Assembly: GCA_040414855.1 (NCBI GenBank)
Contig: JBEDUQ010000038.1
Coordinates: 77,276 to 141,275 of the forward strand
DNA: 64,000 bases
Direction of reading: 5' to 3'
Source: DASVXQ01 sp040414855
GTDB taxonomy: Bacteria; Actinomycetota; CALGFH01
Shown: piece after piece, positions 15,986-24,092 of the stretch
Numbering within the stretch: position 1 is the first letter of the stretch
Layout of the letters: each line of letters starts with the position of its first letter
Notes under the pieces: generated by a model
The model's input: the letters and a program-made list of their open reading frames with translations, nothing else
Database searches by the model: none
Told to the model about the DNA's origin: nothing
Translations under genes and position numbers: made by a program

Positions 15986-16678
15986 TCAGTGCGGTCCTCC
16001 CGGCTCGGCGAGCGGGACCAGGCGGGGTGCCGCAAGGCCCACGAGCCATGGCAACGGGTCGACGTACACGCCGTCGACGCGGAGGCTGAGGTGCACAGCG
16101 GAGGTCGCGGCGCCGGTGGTGGGATCGGTGGCTTCGTGACCGTTCGCCAACGGACCCACATCGCCGCCAATGGCGACCTTCGCGCCCACGGAGAGGGCCG
16201 TGGTCCGCAGCGGCCCGACGCTCGCCAGCACGCCCGGTGTGGCCTCGACGGTCACCCAGTTCGTTCCGGCGACCGGGCCCGCGAAGGTCACGCGCCCACG
16301 GACCGGCGACCGCACCGGTGTCCCCGGACCCGCGGCGAAGTCCACACCTCGGTGGCCCGGTCCGAACGGTCCCGCCGGCTGCTCGAAGCCGCGGACGAGC
16401 GGCCCGGCGACGGGCGCACGCAAACGCGGGACTCGACCGGTCAACGCTCTGGCGGCCGGGGCGGAGCCGGGACCTGCCGCCGGCCGCAGCGCGCCGAGCC
16501 GCGTGATCGGAGAGTCGAGCGGGGCGACCGGAGTGGGCCGAACGACACGGGCGAGCGACGTGCCGACGAGGCCATGAACGGCCAGGATCAGGCTGAATGA
16601 GACCAGCATCGCCGCCGCGGTGTGGATACGGCGTGCCCCCGCGCTGAAGGGGGTCGGGCGGAGCGGCGGGGCTGGCAC
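15986..16678 (-). CDS. M23-family (LytM-like) protein, probably lacking a metal ligand
   Basis: The 230-residue protein has an N-terminal membrane anchor or signal (about 22-41) and a C-terminal LytM fold, so it acts outside the membrane near peptidoglycan. The first metal pair is present (GHRGVDFA, then TPVRSPVRGRVTFAG). The normal HxH motif reads HLS (VHLSLRVDGVYVDP), so the last His, a zinc ligand in active LytM enzymes, is serine. It is probably catalytically dead, perhaps a binding or activator protein like other degenerate LytM proteins. Start GTG with ggagg six bases upstream. An M23 gene between rpsB and whiG is a common actinobacterial arrangement. Confidence 0.85.
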   Translation of the reverse strand: MPAPPLRPTPFSAGARRIHTAAAMLVSFSLILAVHGLVGTSLARVVRPTPVAPLDSPITRLGALRPAAGPGSAPAARALTGRVPRLRAPVAGPLVRGFEQPAGPFGPGHRGVDFAAGPGTPVRSPVRGRVTFAGPVAGTNWVTVEATPGVLASVGPLRTTALSVGAKVAIGGDVGPLANGHEATDPTTGAATSAVHLSLRVDGVYVDPLPWLVGLAAPRLVPLAEPGGPH

Positions 16679-16732
16679 GGGAGGTCCTCCGGAGGCGGCG
16701 GTGTGTCTCCCGAAACGGTAGGCGGTGGCCGA

Positions 16733-16778
16733 CCGGCCGTGGGGCGGCGAGCGAAAATTGTGGATAACCCACGGCCGG
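16733..16778. promoter_or_regulatory. 11-bp inverted repeat with a DnaA box in its loop
   Basis: CCGGCCGTGGG (16733-16743) and CCCACGGCCGG (16768-16778) are perfect inverted copies around 24 bases. The loop ends in ttgtggataa, whose last nine bases (16759-16767) are a perfect DnaA box. It lies between whiG and the M23 gene. It may be a second whiG terminator, a protein-binding palindrome, or both. Confidence 0.6.
16759..16767. other. Perfect DnaA box between whiG and the M23 gene
   Basis: TGTGGATAA on the plus strand, preceded by gaaaat and followed by cc, similar to the sites at 5441 and 22458. It is about 80 bases upstream of the M23 start. Confidence 0.6.
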
Positions 16779-16808
16779 CACGTCGGGCCGCCGCGGCGGT
16801 CGCGTGCT

Positions 16809-16828
16809 CCGGCGCCAGGTAGCGCCGG
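16809..16828 (-). terminator. Hairpin directly after whiG
   Basis: CCGGCGC and GCGCCGG pair perfectly around a six-base loop, starting at the base after the whiG stop codon. No T-run follows. Position and symmetry suggest a terminator or a 3' stabiliser for whiG mRNA. Confidence 0.5.
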
Positions 16829-17731
16829 CTAACGGACGTCCTGGAGCTTTCCCCTGAGCTGAAGGACGGCCTTGGTGTGCATCTGGCACACCCTCGATTC
16901 GGTGACTCCGAGCACCTGGCCGATCTCGGCCAGGGTCAGGCCTTCGTAGTAGTAGAGGGTGATCACGATCTTCTCGCGCTCGGCGAGCCGGTTGATTGCG
17001 GTCGCGAGGATGGTCTTCATCTCCTCGGACTCGAACGCCGCCACCGGGTCCTCCGCGCCCTTGTCTTCCAGCGTGTCGACCAGGCTGAGACGGTCGCCGC
17101 GCTCCGAGCCGACCGAAAGCAGCTCGTCGAGGGCAACGACCGAGACGAATGAGATCTGGCTGAAGATGTGGTGCAGCTCGGCTGTGGTGATGCCAAGCTC
17201 CTGCGCGACCTCTGCGTCCGTGGGGCTCCGGTGCAGCCGGTTCTCCAGCTCGGCGTAGGCCTTCTCGACCTCGCGTGCCTTGAACCGCACCGAGCGGGGG
17301 ATCCAGTCGATCGCCCGCAGCTCGTCAATGATCGCGCCCCTGATGCGCGAGATCGCGTAGGTCTCGAACTTGATGCCCCGCTCGAGGTCGTACTTCTCGA
17401 TCGCATCGATCAGCCCGAAAATCCCGTAGGACACGAGATCGGCCTGCTCAATATTGGGTGGCAGACCGACAGATACCCGACCGGCGACATACTTGACCAG
17501 CGGAGCGTAGTGAAGGATCAACCGCTCTCTGGCATCGACGGACGCCTTGAGCTTGAACTCCTCCCACAGCCGACTCACGGACGACGGCTCGTCCAAAGAA
17601 GCCCCCCCTTTGGCCGTCCGGCGCTCGCTGAGCCCGTCTGGCGTTTTGTCCCCCCGCAGCGGCTGAGCGAGAACCCCCCGCGCTCGGCGTCCGGCGACCG
17701 GTGCGGGCGGCTCAAGCGCGCGGGTGAGCAT
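16829..17731 (-). CDS. whiG: RNA polymerase sigma factor of the WhiG/FliA type
   Basis: WhiG-type factors control motility or sporulation genes. The protein carries region 2 (LVKYVAGRVSVGLPPNIEQ, then SYGIFGLIDAIEKYDLERG and KFETYAISRIRGAIIDELR), region 3 (SPTDAEVAQELGITTAEL) and region 4 (LTLAEIGQVLGVTESRVCQM). The N-terminal 50 residues are poorly ordered. The start is uncertain: I give the ATG at 17729-17731, which overlaps xerC by 20 bases. A TTG at 17594-17596 preceded by aaagggggg would give a protein closer to the family's length. Whether this organism sporulates or swims cannot be told from the window. Confidence 0.9.
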   Translation of the reverse strand: MLTRALEPPAPVAGRRARGVLAQPLRGDKTPDGLSERRTAKGGASLDEPSSVSRLWEEFKLKASVDARERLILHYAPLVKYVAGRVSVGLPPNIEQADLVSYGIFGLIDAIEKYDLERGIKFETYAISRIRGAIIDELRAIDWIPRSVRFKAREVEKAYAELENRLHRSPTDAEVAQELGITTAELHHIFSQISFVSVVALDELLSVGSERGDRLSLVDTLEDKGAEDPVAAFESEEMKTILATAINRLAEREKIVITLYYYEGLTLAEIGQVLGVTESRVCQMHTKAVLQLRGKLQDVR

Positions 17732-18986
17732 CCTCGTAGACCCGGCGTAGCCGCTCGTTCGATACGTGAGTGTAGGTCTGGGTTGTTGTAAGGGCAACGT
17801 GGCCGAGCAGTTCCTGGACCGAGCGCAGGTCGGCGCCGCCCTCCAGAAGATGGGTCGCGAAGCTGTGCCGAAGGGCGTGCGGACTGGTCCCCCGAGGCAC
17901 GTCGAGCGCCCTCCGGTAGCGGTCGATCATGCCGCGAACGTCGCGTGTCGACATCGGACGGCGCCGCCGGTTGAAGAACAGCGAGCGCTCACCGCCGGCA
18001 CTGGCGGGGTCGGTCGTGCTGCCCGTGGTGCTGCCCGTCATGGTGCCCGTCGTGGTGCTGCCCGTGGTGCTGCCCGTCGTTTGGCCCGCCCTGCTGCCCG
18101 TCGTTTGGCCCGTCCTGCTGCCCGACGCGGCGGGCAGCATCAGGGCGCGACCTTCGGCCAGATACTCCCGAAGCGCGGCGCGAGCCGGCTCCCCAAAGGG
18201 GACCAAACACTCCTTGCCGCCCTTTCCGTGCACACGGGCGACCTGGCCTTGGAGGTCCAGGTCGCCGAGCTCGAGCCCGCACAGCTCGCCGACGCGCATC
18301 CCGGTCGCGTAGAGCAGCTCGAGGATCGCGCGGTCGCGCAGCCCGACCGGGTCCCGAGGCTCCGGCGACGCGAGCAGCACCTCGACCTGCCGCTGCTTCA
18401 GCACGACCGGCAGCCGTTTCGCCCCACGCGGCGCCCCGAGGTCCGCGGCCGGGTTGGCCGGGATCAGGGCCCTCCGGGCCAGCAGGCGGAAGCACGCCCG
18501 CAGCGCCGCCGCCTTCCGGGCGATCGACGTATCCGCCAGCCCACGCGTCCTGAGCTGGGCAAGGAAGCGCCGCAGCAGCAGCTGCTCGACCGCGGCCGGG
18601 TCGGTCACCCTGGCCCGCGCCGCGAACCGGAAGAACTGGAGCACGTCGCGCTCGTATGCGGCCACGGTGTTCCCGGACAGGCCGCGCTCGTCCCGCAGGT
18701 GAGCCACGAACGTCTCGACCCCGTGCCGCACAAGGTCCGACAGCGGCTCGTCGGCGGTGCGGGGCGCCGGGCGGTCGGTCGAGCCTTCTGGGCTCCCGTG
18801 CTTCGGACCCGAGCCGCCGCGCGTTCCGGAGCCCCGGACCCGACCGTCCCCGGCCGCGTCCGAGGCGCTGGCGCGTCGCTCCTTGGCCGACGCCCCCGTG
18901 ACGGACCGGGATGCGGACGCACCCTTCGGGCTCGTGGTCCCGCTCGAAGGCGTCGTGGGACGCCGGGCGCCTGGAGTCGTGTTCAC
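17712..18986 (-). CDS. xerC: Tyrosine recombinase XerC with a Thr/Gly/Ser repeat insertion
   Basis: XerC/XerD-type recombinases resolve chromosome dimers. The N-terminal SAM-like domain begins near residue 85 (VETFVAHLRDERGLSGNTV). Catalytic residues are visible: Arg in ATGMRVGELCGL, Lys in HGKGGKE, HALRHSFATHL (His and Arg), LLGHVALTTTQTY (second His and nucleophile Tyr). Between the Lys and the HxxR helix lies a repeat of TTGS-like units (about residues 287-323). The first 80 residues are also low-complexity, so the GTG at 18984-18986 is uncertain and a start nearer residue 80 is possible. Position between whiG and dprA is normal for actinobacteria. Confidence 0.92.
   Translation of the reverse strand: MNTTPGARRPTTPSSGTTSPKGASASRSVTGASAKERRASASDAAGDGRVRGSGTRGGSGPKHGSPEGSTDRPAPRTADEPLSDLVRHGVETFVAHLRDERGLSGNTVAAYERDVLQFFRFAARARVTDPAAVEQLLLRRFLAQLRTRGLADTSIARKAAALRACFRLLARRALIPANPAADLGAPRGAKRLPVVLKQRQVEVLLASPEPRDPVGLRDRAILELLYATGMRVGELCGLELGDLDLQGQVARVHGKGGKECLVPFGEPARAALREYLAEGRALMLPAASGSRTGQTTGSRAGQTTGSTTGSTTTGTMTGSTTGSTTDPASAGGERSLFFNRRRRPMSTRDVRGMIDRYRRALDVPRGTSPHALRHSFATHLLEGGADLRSVQELLGHVALTTTQTYTHVSNERLRRVYEDAHPRA
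18016..18125 (-). repeat. 12-bp repeat array inside xerC
   Basis: About nine units of gtgctgcccgtc and close variants (some as gtttggcccgtc) run in frame through the xerC catalytic domain coding region. One 15-base step keeps the frame. They encode Thr/Gly/Ser units. Length changes would be by multiples of four residues, so the tract may be variable between strains. Confidence 0.85.
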
Positions 18987-19085
18987 AGCGGCATGATCCA
19001 GGCTCGGGGACCGGCCCTCAAGCCTCGATCGGCGATCGGCGCGCGTTGGGACTGCCCGATCACGCCGGCGGCCGGATTGGCACGG

Positions 19086-19210
19086 TGACCGGGATAGGCC
19101 CTGGACCGCCGATCGCGACGGTCGCGGCTGGCTGCGGCGTGGGTCACCGGAACAGGCCCTCGACTGCCGATCACGAAGGTCGCGGCGGCGGTCACCGGGA
19201 CGGGCGATGG
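19086..19210 (-). repeat. Tandem copies of the dprA 3' end
   Basis: Units starting at 19192 (the dprA stop), 19144 and 19086 share, in minus-strand reading, a block of the form gatcGGcngtC-nagggcc-tntcccggtGA. Spacing is 48 then 58 bases. The last codons of dprA and its TGA are thus repeated downstream, the second copy also ending in TGA. Together with a more degenerate fourth fragment they fill the 200-base gap between dprA and xerC. Confidence 0.65.
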
Positions 19211-20481
19211 ACCGCCGGCGGGCCGCGGTTGGCGGGGTCGAGCGGCATGGCGATGGCCTCGGCGCCGGACGCGGTGCGGCGGGCGAGGCCGGCCAGCTCC
19301 AGCTCGAGCAGGGCCGCCACGACCCTTGCTGGCTCCAGGCCGGTCACGCTGGCGAGCGTGGCGACACCCATCAGCTGGTCGTCGCCGAGCGCGTCGATCA
19401 CCCGGCGTGCGGCGGCGGATGCGCCGTCCGGCAACGGGCGGCATGGGAGACCGTTGCCGGGCGCACGGCTCAGCCCGTCCGGCCCGGCGGACGGAGCCCT
19501 CGCGCTCGCCGCCGGCTCGACCTGGATCGGCCGGAGGGCTTCGAGGACGTCGTCGAGGCCGCGGACCAGCGTGGCGCCGTCGCGGATCAGGTCGTTGCAG
19601 CCGGCGGCGCCTCGATCCCACGGCGCGCCGGGCACGGCGAGGACCTGACCGGTACCTCGAGAGCCGGCGGCGCGCGCCGTCGAGAGGCTTCCGGAACCGG
19701 ACGCGGCCTCGACCACGACGACGGCGCCGGCCAGCGCCGCGATCAGGCGGTTGCGCGGCAGGAAGTGCGCGGCGAGCGGCCTGGCTCCGGGCGGGTGCTC
19801 GGTCAGGAGCGTTCCTCCGGACTCGCGCACCCTGCGGAACAGCTCGAGGTTCCGGCGCGGGTACGGGACGTCCAGCCCGCAGCCGAGGACCACCACGGTC
19901 GCTCCCCCGGCCTCGAGCGCGCCGGCGTGCGCCGCGGCGTCGATGCCGATCGCGCCGCCACTGACCACGCAGACCCCCGCGGCGGCCAGACCGCCGGCGA
20001 GCGTTCGTGCGGTCGCCCTCCGCAACGCGGACGCCCGGCGGCCGCCGACGATCGCCGCGCACCGTTCGGGTGGCGGCGGGTCAGGACCGATGACGAAGAG
20101 CCACGGGCATGGCGGGTCAGGAGGCGCCACTTGGAGCGGCCAGCCTGGGTCGCCCGGCAGGAGGAAGCGGATGCCGAGGTCGTCCAGGAGCCGCGCCACC
20201 GCGGCGGGATCGGGACTCTCGGGGTTGAGAAGGTCGCCGGGACCCGCACCGGCGGCAAGCAGCGCGCCGGTCGCGGACGGGAGGCGCCCGTGTGTGGCCG
20301 CGAGCCCGAGCAGCGTGTCCCGCGGCGGCATCACCGGCGACCACCACGCGGGCGGCGAGGCCCGTCGAAGGCGCGAAGGATCGCCGGCGTCGGGCTGACC
20401 GGCGCGGTCGGGGGCGGGGGGCGAGGCGCGTCCAGCGGAATCGCCGCCGGCGGGGTCGGGGGTGGGTGGTGGAGAGGTCAT
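19192..20481 (-). CDS. dprA: DNA-processing protein DprA (Smf)
   Basis: DprA loads RecA on incoming single-stranded DNA during transformation and occurs widely even in non-competent bacteria. The 429-residue protein has the Rossmann-like core: AAIVGGRRASALRRATAR, VVSGGAIGIDAAAHAGAL, LPRNRLIAALAGAVVVVEA and GCNDLIRDGA, then a C-terminal winged-helix-like segment (LMGVATLASVTGLEPARVV). The ATG (20479-20481) overlaps the comM stop as ATGA. The first 45 residues are Pro/Ala-rich, and a later start is possible. It is co-transcribed with yraN and comM. Confidence 0.94.
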   Translation of the reverse strand: MTSPPPTPDPAGGDSAGRASPPAPDRAGQPDAGDPSRLRRASPPAWWSPVMPPRDTLLGLAATHGRLPSATGALLAAGAGPGDLLNPESPDPAAVARLLDDLGIRFLLPGDPGWPLQVAPPDPPCPWLFVIGPDPPPPERCAAIVGGRRASALRRATARTLAGGLAAAGVCVVSGGAIGIDAAAHAGALEAGGATVVVLGCGLDVPYPRRNLELFRRVRESGGTLLTEHPPGARPLAAHFLPRNRLIAALAGAVVVVEAASGSGSLSTARAAGSRGTGQVLAVPGAPWDRGAAGCNDLIRDGATLVRGLDDVLEALRPIQVEPAASARAPSAGPDGLSRAPGNGLPCRPLPDGASAAARRVIDALGDDQLMGVATLASVTGLEPARVVAALLELELAGLARRTASGAEAIAMPLDPANRGPPAVHRPSR

Positions 20482-22004
20482 GCGGCGCCGGCTTCGCCGG
20501 TGGGGTCGAGGGTGAGGTGGCGGAGACCGAGGGCTTCGCGGACATGGTGCTCGTCCACGCGGGGGTCCCCGGCGAGGTCGGCGATGGTTCGGGCGACCCG
20601 CAAGCACCGGTGGAATCCGCGGGCGGACAGGCCGAGGCGGTCGACGGCGGCGCCGAGGAGACGGCGGGCCGCCGTGGTGGGGCGGCAGACGAGGTCGAGC
20701 TCCCCGACCGTGAGCATGGCGTTGGCGACCCCGGCGCGCGCTGTGGCGACCTCGCGAGCCGCGGCGACGCGGGGACGGACGGCGGCGGAGGGCTCGCCCT
20801 CTACCGAGGATTCCAGGTCGGCGGCGGCGACGCGGTCGACCCTCACGTAGAGGTCGACGCGGTCGAGCAGCGGCCCGGACAGACGGCGCTCGTAGCGGCG
20901 GACCTCCTCGGGACCGCAGCGGCACTGGCGCTCGGGATCGCCGAGGTAACCGCACGGACACGGGTTGGCGGCCGCGACCAACTGGAACCTGGCAGGGAAG
21001 CGCACGCTGGCGGAGGCGCGGACCACGGTGACCTCGCCCTCCTCCAGCGGCTGGCGGAGCGACTCGCAGGCGGCACGGCTGAACTCGGCCAGCTCGTCCA
21101 AGAACAGCACGCCGTGATGGGCGAGGCTGACCTCGCCCGGCCGCGGGATCCGGGACCCGCCGCCGACCAGGCCGGCGACCGAAACGGTGTGGTGAGGCGC
21201 GCGGAACGGGCGCACCGTGACCAGGCCGGCTTCGCGGCCGAGCAGTCCGGCGGCGCTCAGCACCTGGGTCACCTCGAGCGACTCGTCGCGCCCGAGGTCC
21301 GGCAGCAGGCCGATGAGCCTGCGGGCGAGCATGGTCTTGCCGCCGCCGGGCGGGCCGACGAGCAGCAGGTTGTGGCCACCGGCGGCGGCGATCTCCAACG
21401 CGCGGCGGGCGAGCGGCTGCCCGCGAACGTCAGCGAGGTCGTCGACCTGGACCGGTGGCGTCGGGCGAGTCGAGCCCGGCGGTGGAAGGGTAGCTGTGCC
21501 GCGCAGCCATTCGCTCACCTCGGCCAGGCTGGTCGCGCCGGCCACCGCCAGACCGGGGACGAGCGCGGCCTCGGCCAGGTTTGGAGCTGGCACCAGCAGG
21601 GTGGCGGCGCCGAGGCCGCGCGCGGCCAGCGCGGAGGCCAGCACGCCGCGGACGGGGCGGAGGTCACCGCCGAGGCCGAGCTCGCCGACCGCCCAGAGCC
21701 CCTCCAGCGCCTTGGACGGCACCAGTCCGGTGGCGGCGAGGAGGCCGACCGCGATCGGCAGATCGAAGCCGCTGCCCTGCTTCGGCAGGTCGGCCGGCGG
21801 GAGCGAGATGGTGATCCGCCGGTCCGGCCAGTCGAAGCCGGAGTTGCCGAAGGCCGCCCGGATGCGATCACGCGCCTGGAGGACGGCGGCGTCGCCGAGC
21901 CCGACCACCGTGATCGAAGGGAGGCCACGGCCGATGTCGACCTCGACCCCGACGGGATGGGCCACCAGCCCGAGCAGCGCGGTGGTGGAGAGGCGGGCGA
22001 GCAT
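20478..22004 (-). CDS. comM: ComM/YifB family AAA+ ATPase (Mg-chelatase-like)
   Basis: ComM-type helicases promote branch migration of transformed DNA. The 508-residue protein has the N-terminal ChlI-like domain (GRGLPSITVVGLGDAAVLQA), Walker A GPPGGGKTMLARRL near 218, Walker B VLFLDELAEF, and the cysteine cluster NPCPCGYLGDPERQCRC near 345-361. Its start lies one base after the yraN stop. The order yraN-comM-dprA is widely conserved. Confidence 0.95.
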   Translation of the reverse strand: MLARLSTTALLGLVAHPVGVEVDIGRGLPSITVVGLGDAAVLQARDRIRAAFGNSGFDWPDRRITISLPPADLPKQGSGFDLPIAVGLLAATGLVPSKALEGLWAVGELGLGGDLRPVRGVLASALAARGLGAATLLVPAPNLAEAALVPGLAVAGATSLAEVSEWLRGTATLPPPGSTRPTPPVQVDDLADVRGQPLARRALEIAAAGGHNLLLVGPPGGGKTMLARRLIGLLPDLGRDESLEVTQVLSAAGLLGREAGLVTVRPFRAPHHTVSVAGLVGGGSRIPRPGEVSLAHHGVLFLDELAEFSRAACESLRQPLEEGEVTVVRASASVRFPARFQLVAAANPCPCGYLGDPERQCRCGPEEVRRYERRLSGPLLDRVDLYVRVDRVAAADLESSVEGEPSAAVRPRVAAAREVATARAGVANAMLTVGELDLVCRPTTAARRLLGAAVDRLGLSARGFHRCLRVARTIADLAGDPRVDEHHVREALGLRHLTLDPTGEAGAA

Positions 22005-22005
22005 G

Positions 22006-22407
22006 TCAGAACGCCGCCTCGAGATGGTCGACGACCGCCGCTCCGCCGGTCGGCCAGGTGATGGTCACGACGTCGAACCGGACGCTCACCGGCGGATGCT
22101 CGACGGCCTCGAGATAGGCGGCGGCGAGCCTGCGCAGGCGGGCGCGCTTGGTACGGGTGACCGCCTCGCCCGGCGTGCCGAAGCCGTGGCCGCGCCTGGT
22201 CTTGACCTCGCAGAACACCAGCAGACCCGGGCCGGCGGCGACGAGATCGATCTCGCCGTGCCGGCAACGCCAGTTGCGGGCGACCACCCGGAGGCCGCCG
22301 TCGGTCAGCCGCTGGCAGGCGAGGTCCTCGCCGAGGCGGCCGAGCTCGCCACGGCGGTCGCGGGACCGGTCGCCGCGGGCTGCTGAGTTGCGTGGATCGC
22401 TTGACAT
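22006..22407 (-). CDS. yraN: YraN/UPF0102 family endonuclease-like protein
   Basis: The 133-residue protein shows the restriction-endonuclease-like core GEIDLVAAGPGLLVFCEVKT, the D-(E/K)xK pattern of UPF0102, preceded by RRGELGRLGEDLACQ. The family occurs next to rnhB and comM in many bacteria; a DNA-repair or uptake role is suspected but not firmly known. A perfect DnaA box lies about 50 bases upstream of its start. Confidence 0.92.
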   Translation of the reverse strand: MSSDPRNSAARGDRSRDRRGELGRLGEDLACQRLTDGGLRVVARNWRCRHGEIDLVAAGPGLLVFCEVKTRRGHGFGTPGEAVTRTKRARLRRLAAAYLEAVEHPPVSVRFDVVTITWPTGGAAVVDHLEAAF

Positions 22408-22457
22408 GACCGGAAGCTACCGGTCGGCCGACCCGCGATCGACCCCGTTTCCAAATC

Positions 22458-22466
22458 TGTGGATAA
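22458..22466. other. Perfect DnaA box upstream of yraN
   Basis: TGTGGATAA lies within aaatctgtggataacc (22453-22468), identical over 16 bases to the site at 5436-5451. It sits in the 117-base gap between the LCP gene stop and the yraN start, which otherwise shows nothing I recognise. Confidence 0.6.
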
Positions 22467-22524
22467 CCAGGGCGCAATGGGGGCAGGGGAGGGAAAGCCT
22501 GGGATCACACCCGCCCGACCTCCC

Positions 22525-23982
22525 TCAGCAGGGGCGGGGGTCGTAGTCGCGGAGGGCGAGGGCGGGCTTCTTGGGGGCGGCGGGCTTCTTGGTGGTGCCG
22601 CCGCCGCTGGTCTTCGGCTTGGCGGTGGTGGCGGGGTTCGACCCACCGACCTGCACCTTGATGAAGTTGCCCCCGAGCATGAGGGTCAGCTCGCCCGCCG
22701 CGACGCTGACGTCCTCCTGGATCTGGGATGGGCCAAGGATGGACGCCTGCAGGGCCTGCGCCAGGGCGGACTCGCCCGGGTGGTAGAGGATCCGGGTGAC
22801 CGCCAGATCGCCGATGCTGGCGTTGCCGACGTCGGCCACGTGGAAGCCCGCGGCCACAAGCTGGTCCCGCGCCTTGGCGCCGAGACCCTGGATCCCGATG
22901 GCGTTGCGGACGTGGATCATGGTCGAGACCGTCAGCGCGGAGTCGGGACCGAGGGTGGTCGTGGTGGGATCGGGCTGGCCGAGGAATTTGGCGACGACCT
23001 TCTGGGAGTCGACCTGCTTGAGCACCTCACCGCGGTAGACCTTGCCCTCCCATAACGGCTGGGTCGGGACGGTGTAGGTCGCGAGATCCGACGGGCTGAA
23101 CGACCGGAACCGGGTGGCGATGCTCACGATGTCGGAGATCTTCATCCCCTTGTCCTTGGTGAGGTCGCCGACCACCGCCCCGATGAACGCGTTGGCCTTG
23201 AGCGGGTTGGTGAGCCCCTGGCTGAGGCCCTTGCGCAGGACGCCCTGCATGAACGCCTGCTGGCGGCGGATGCGTCCGAGGTCGCCGTTGGGGTCCCAGC
23301 TCCAGCGGCCGTTCCGCAGGTAGGAGAAGTCGCGGCTGCGGGCAAGCGCGAGCGCCTGCGTGCCGTTGAGCAGCTGGCAGCCCGGGGTCCGGATGTTGAG
23401 CCCGGACATGTTGTGGCCCTTGTTGTCCATGTCGCGGGACTGGAAGGGGAAGTCGACGCGGATGCCGCCGAGCGCGTCGACGATGCCCTTGAAGCCGTTG
23501 AAGTCGATGAGCAGATAGTGGTTGATCGGAATGCCGAAGTTCTGCTCGATGGTCTTGGCGACCCGGCTCGGCCCGCCGCTGAACGCCGCGTTGACCTTGT
23601 CCTGACGGCCGATGTCGGCGATCGGGACCAGCAGGTCCCTGGGGATGGACAGCAGCGACACCTTGCGGCTGGCCGGCTCGACGTGGACGACCATGGTGAC
23701 GTCGTTGCGCTGGCCGGCGACGACGCCGTACTTGCCGCCGGTGTTCGCCCGCGAGTCGGAGCCGACCACCAGCACGTTGAAGGGCTTGCCGGCGGAGGCG
23801 GCATGCAGGCCGGGCACGTCGACGGAGGCGATCTGGCCCAGCCGCCACCGTGCGTAGCCGAGCGTGGAGAAGGCCATCGTGAACACCAAAGCAAGGCTGA
23901 TTACGACCAGCCGTCGGCGGTTGCGCCGTGTACGTCGGCGTATGGCCTGGTTGCGTAGGGCGCGGGAGGTGGTGTCCAGCAT
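22525..23982 (-). CDS. LytR-CpsA-Psr (LCP) family cell-wall glycopolymer ligase
   Basis: LCP enzymes attach glycopolymers such as arabinogalactan or teichoic acids to peptidoglycan. The 485-residue protein has a basic N-terminus and one membrane helix (about 25-44), then the LCP domain: FNVLVVGSDSRANTGG, VSLLSIPRDLLVPI, DKVNAAFSGGP, and the arginine-rich ALARSRDFSYL and DLGRIRRQQAFMQ. A LytR_C domain follows at about 350-440, with a Lys/Pro/Thr-rich tail. The active domain is outside the membrane. No polymer synthesis genes are nearby, so the polymer is unknown. Confidence 0.93.
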   Translation of the reverse strand: MLDTTSRALRNQAIRRRTRRNRRRLVVISLALVFTMAFSTLGYARWRLGQIASVDVPGLHAASAGKPFNVLVVGSDSRANTGGKYGVVAGQRNDVTMVVHVEPASRKVSLLSIPRDLLVPIADIGRQDKVNAAFSGGPSRVAKTIEQNFGIPINHYLLIDFNGFKGIVDALGGIRVDFPFQSRDMDNKGHNMSGLNIRTPGCQLLNGTQALALARSRDFSYLRNGRWSWDPNGDLGRIRRQQAFMQGVLRKGLSQGLTNPLKANAFIGAVVGDLTKDKGMKISDIVSIATRFRSFSPSDLATYTVPTQPLWEGKVYRGEVLKQVDSQKVVAKFLGQPDPTTTTLGPDSALTVSTMIHVRNAIGIQGLGAKARDQLVAAGFHVADVGNASIGDLAVTRILYHPGESALAQALQASILGPSQIQEDVSVAAGELTLMLGGNFIKVQVGGSNPATTAKPKTSGGGTTKKPAAPKKPALALRDYDPRPC

Positions 23983-24092
23983 GCGCGGAGCAAGCTACCA
24001 TGCCTGCCGAAGCCGCGTTATGGGAGGTATTGGCGAGTCACCCTCACCACAGGCGGCGACCAGCCCGGCCCACCCGCCGCGGAGGGCCGGCC

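Noticed and set aside
18016..18125. CRISPR-like regular repeats
   Set aside because: Units are contiguous, 12 bases long, in frame inside xerC and without spacers. No cas gene is present.
5441..22466. A replication origin at the DnaA boxes
   Set aside because: The boxes are single and kilobases apart, with no dnaA, dnaN or AT-rich unwinding element nearby.
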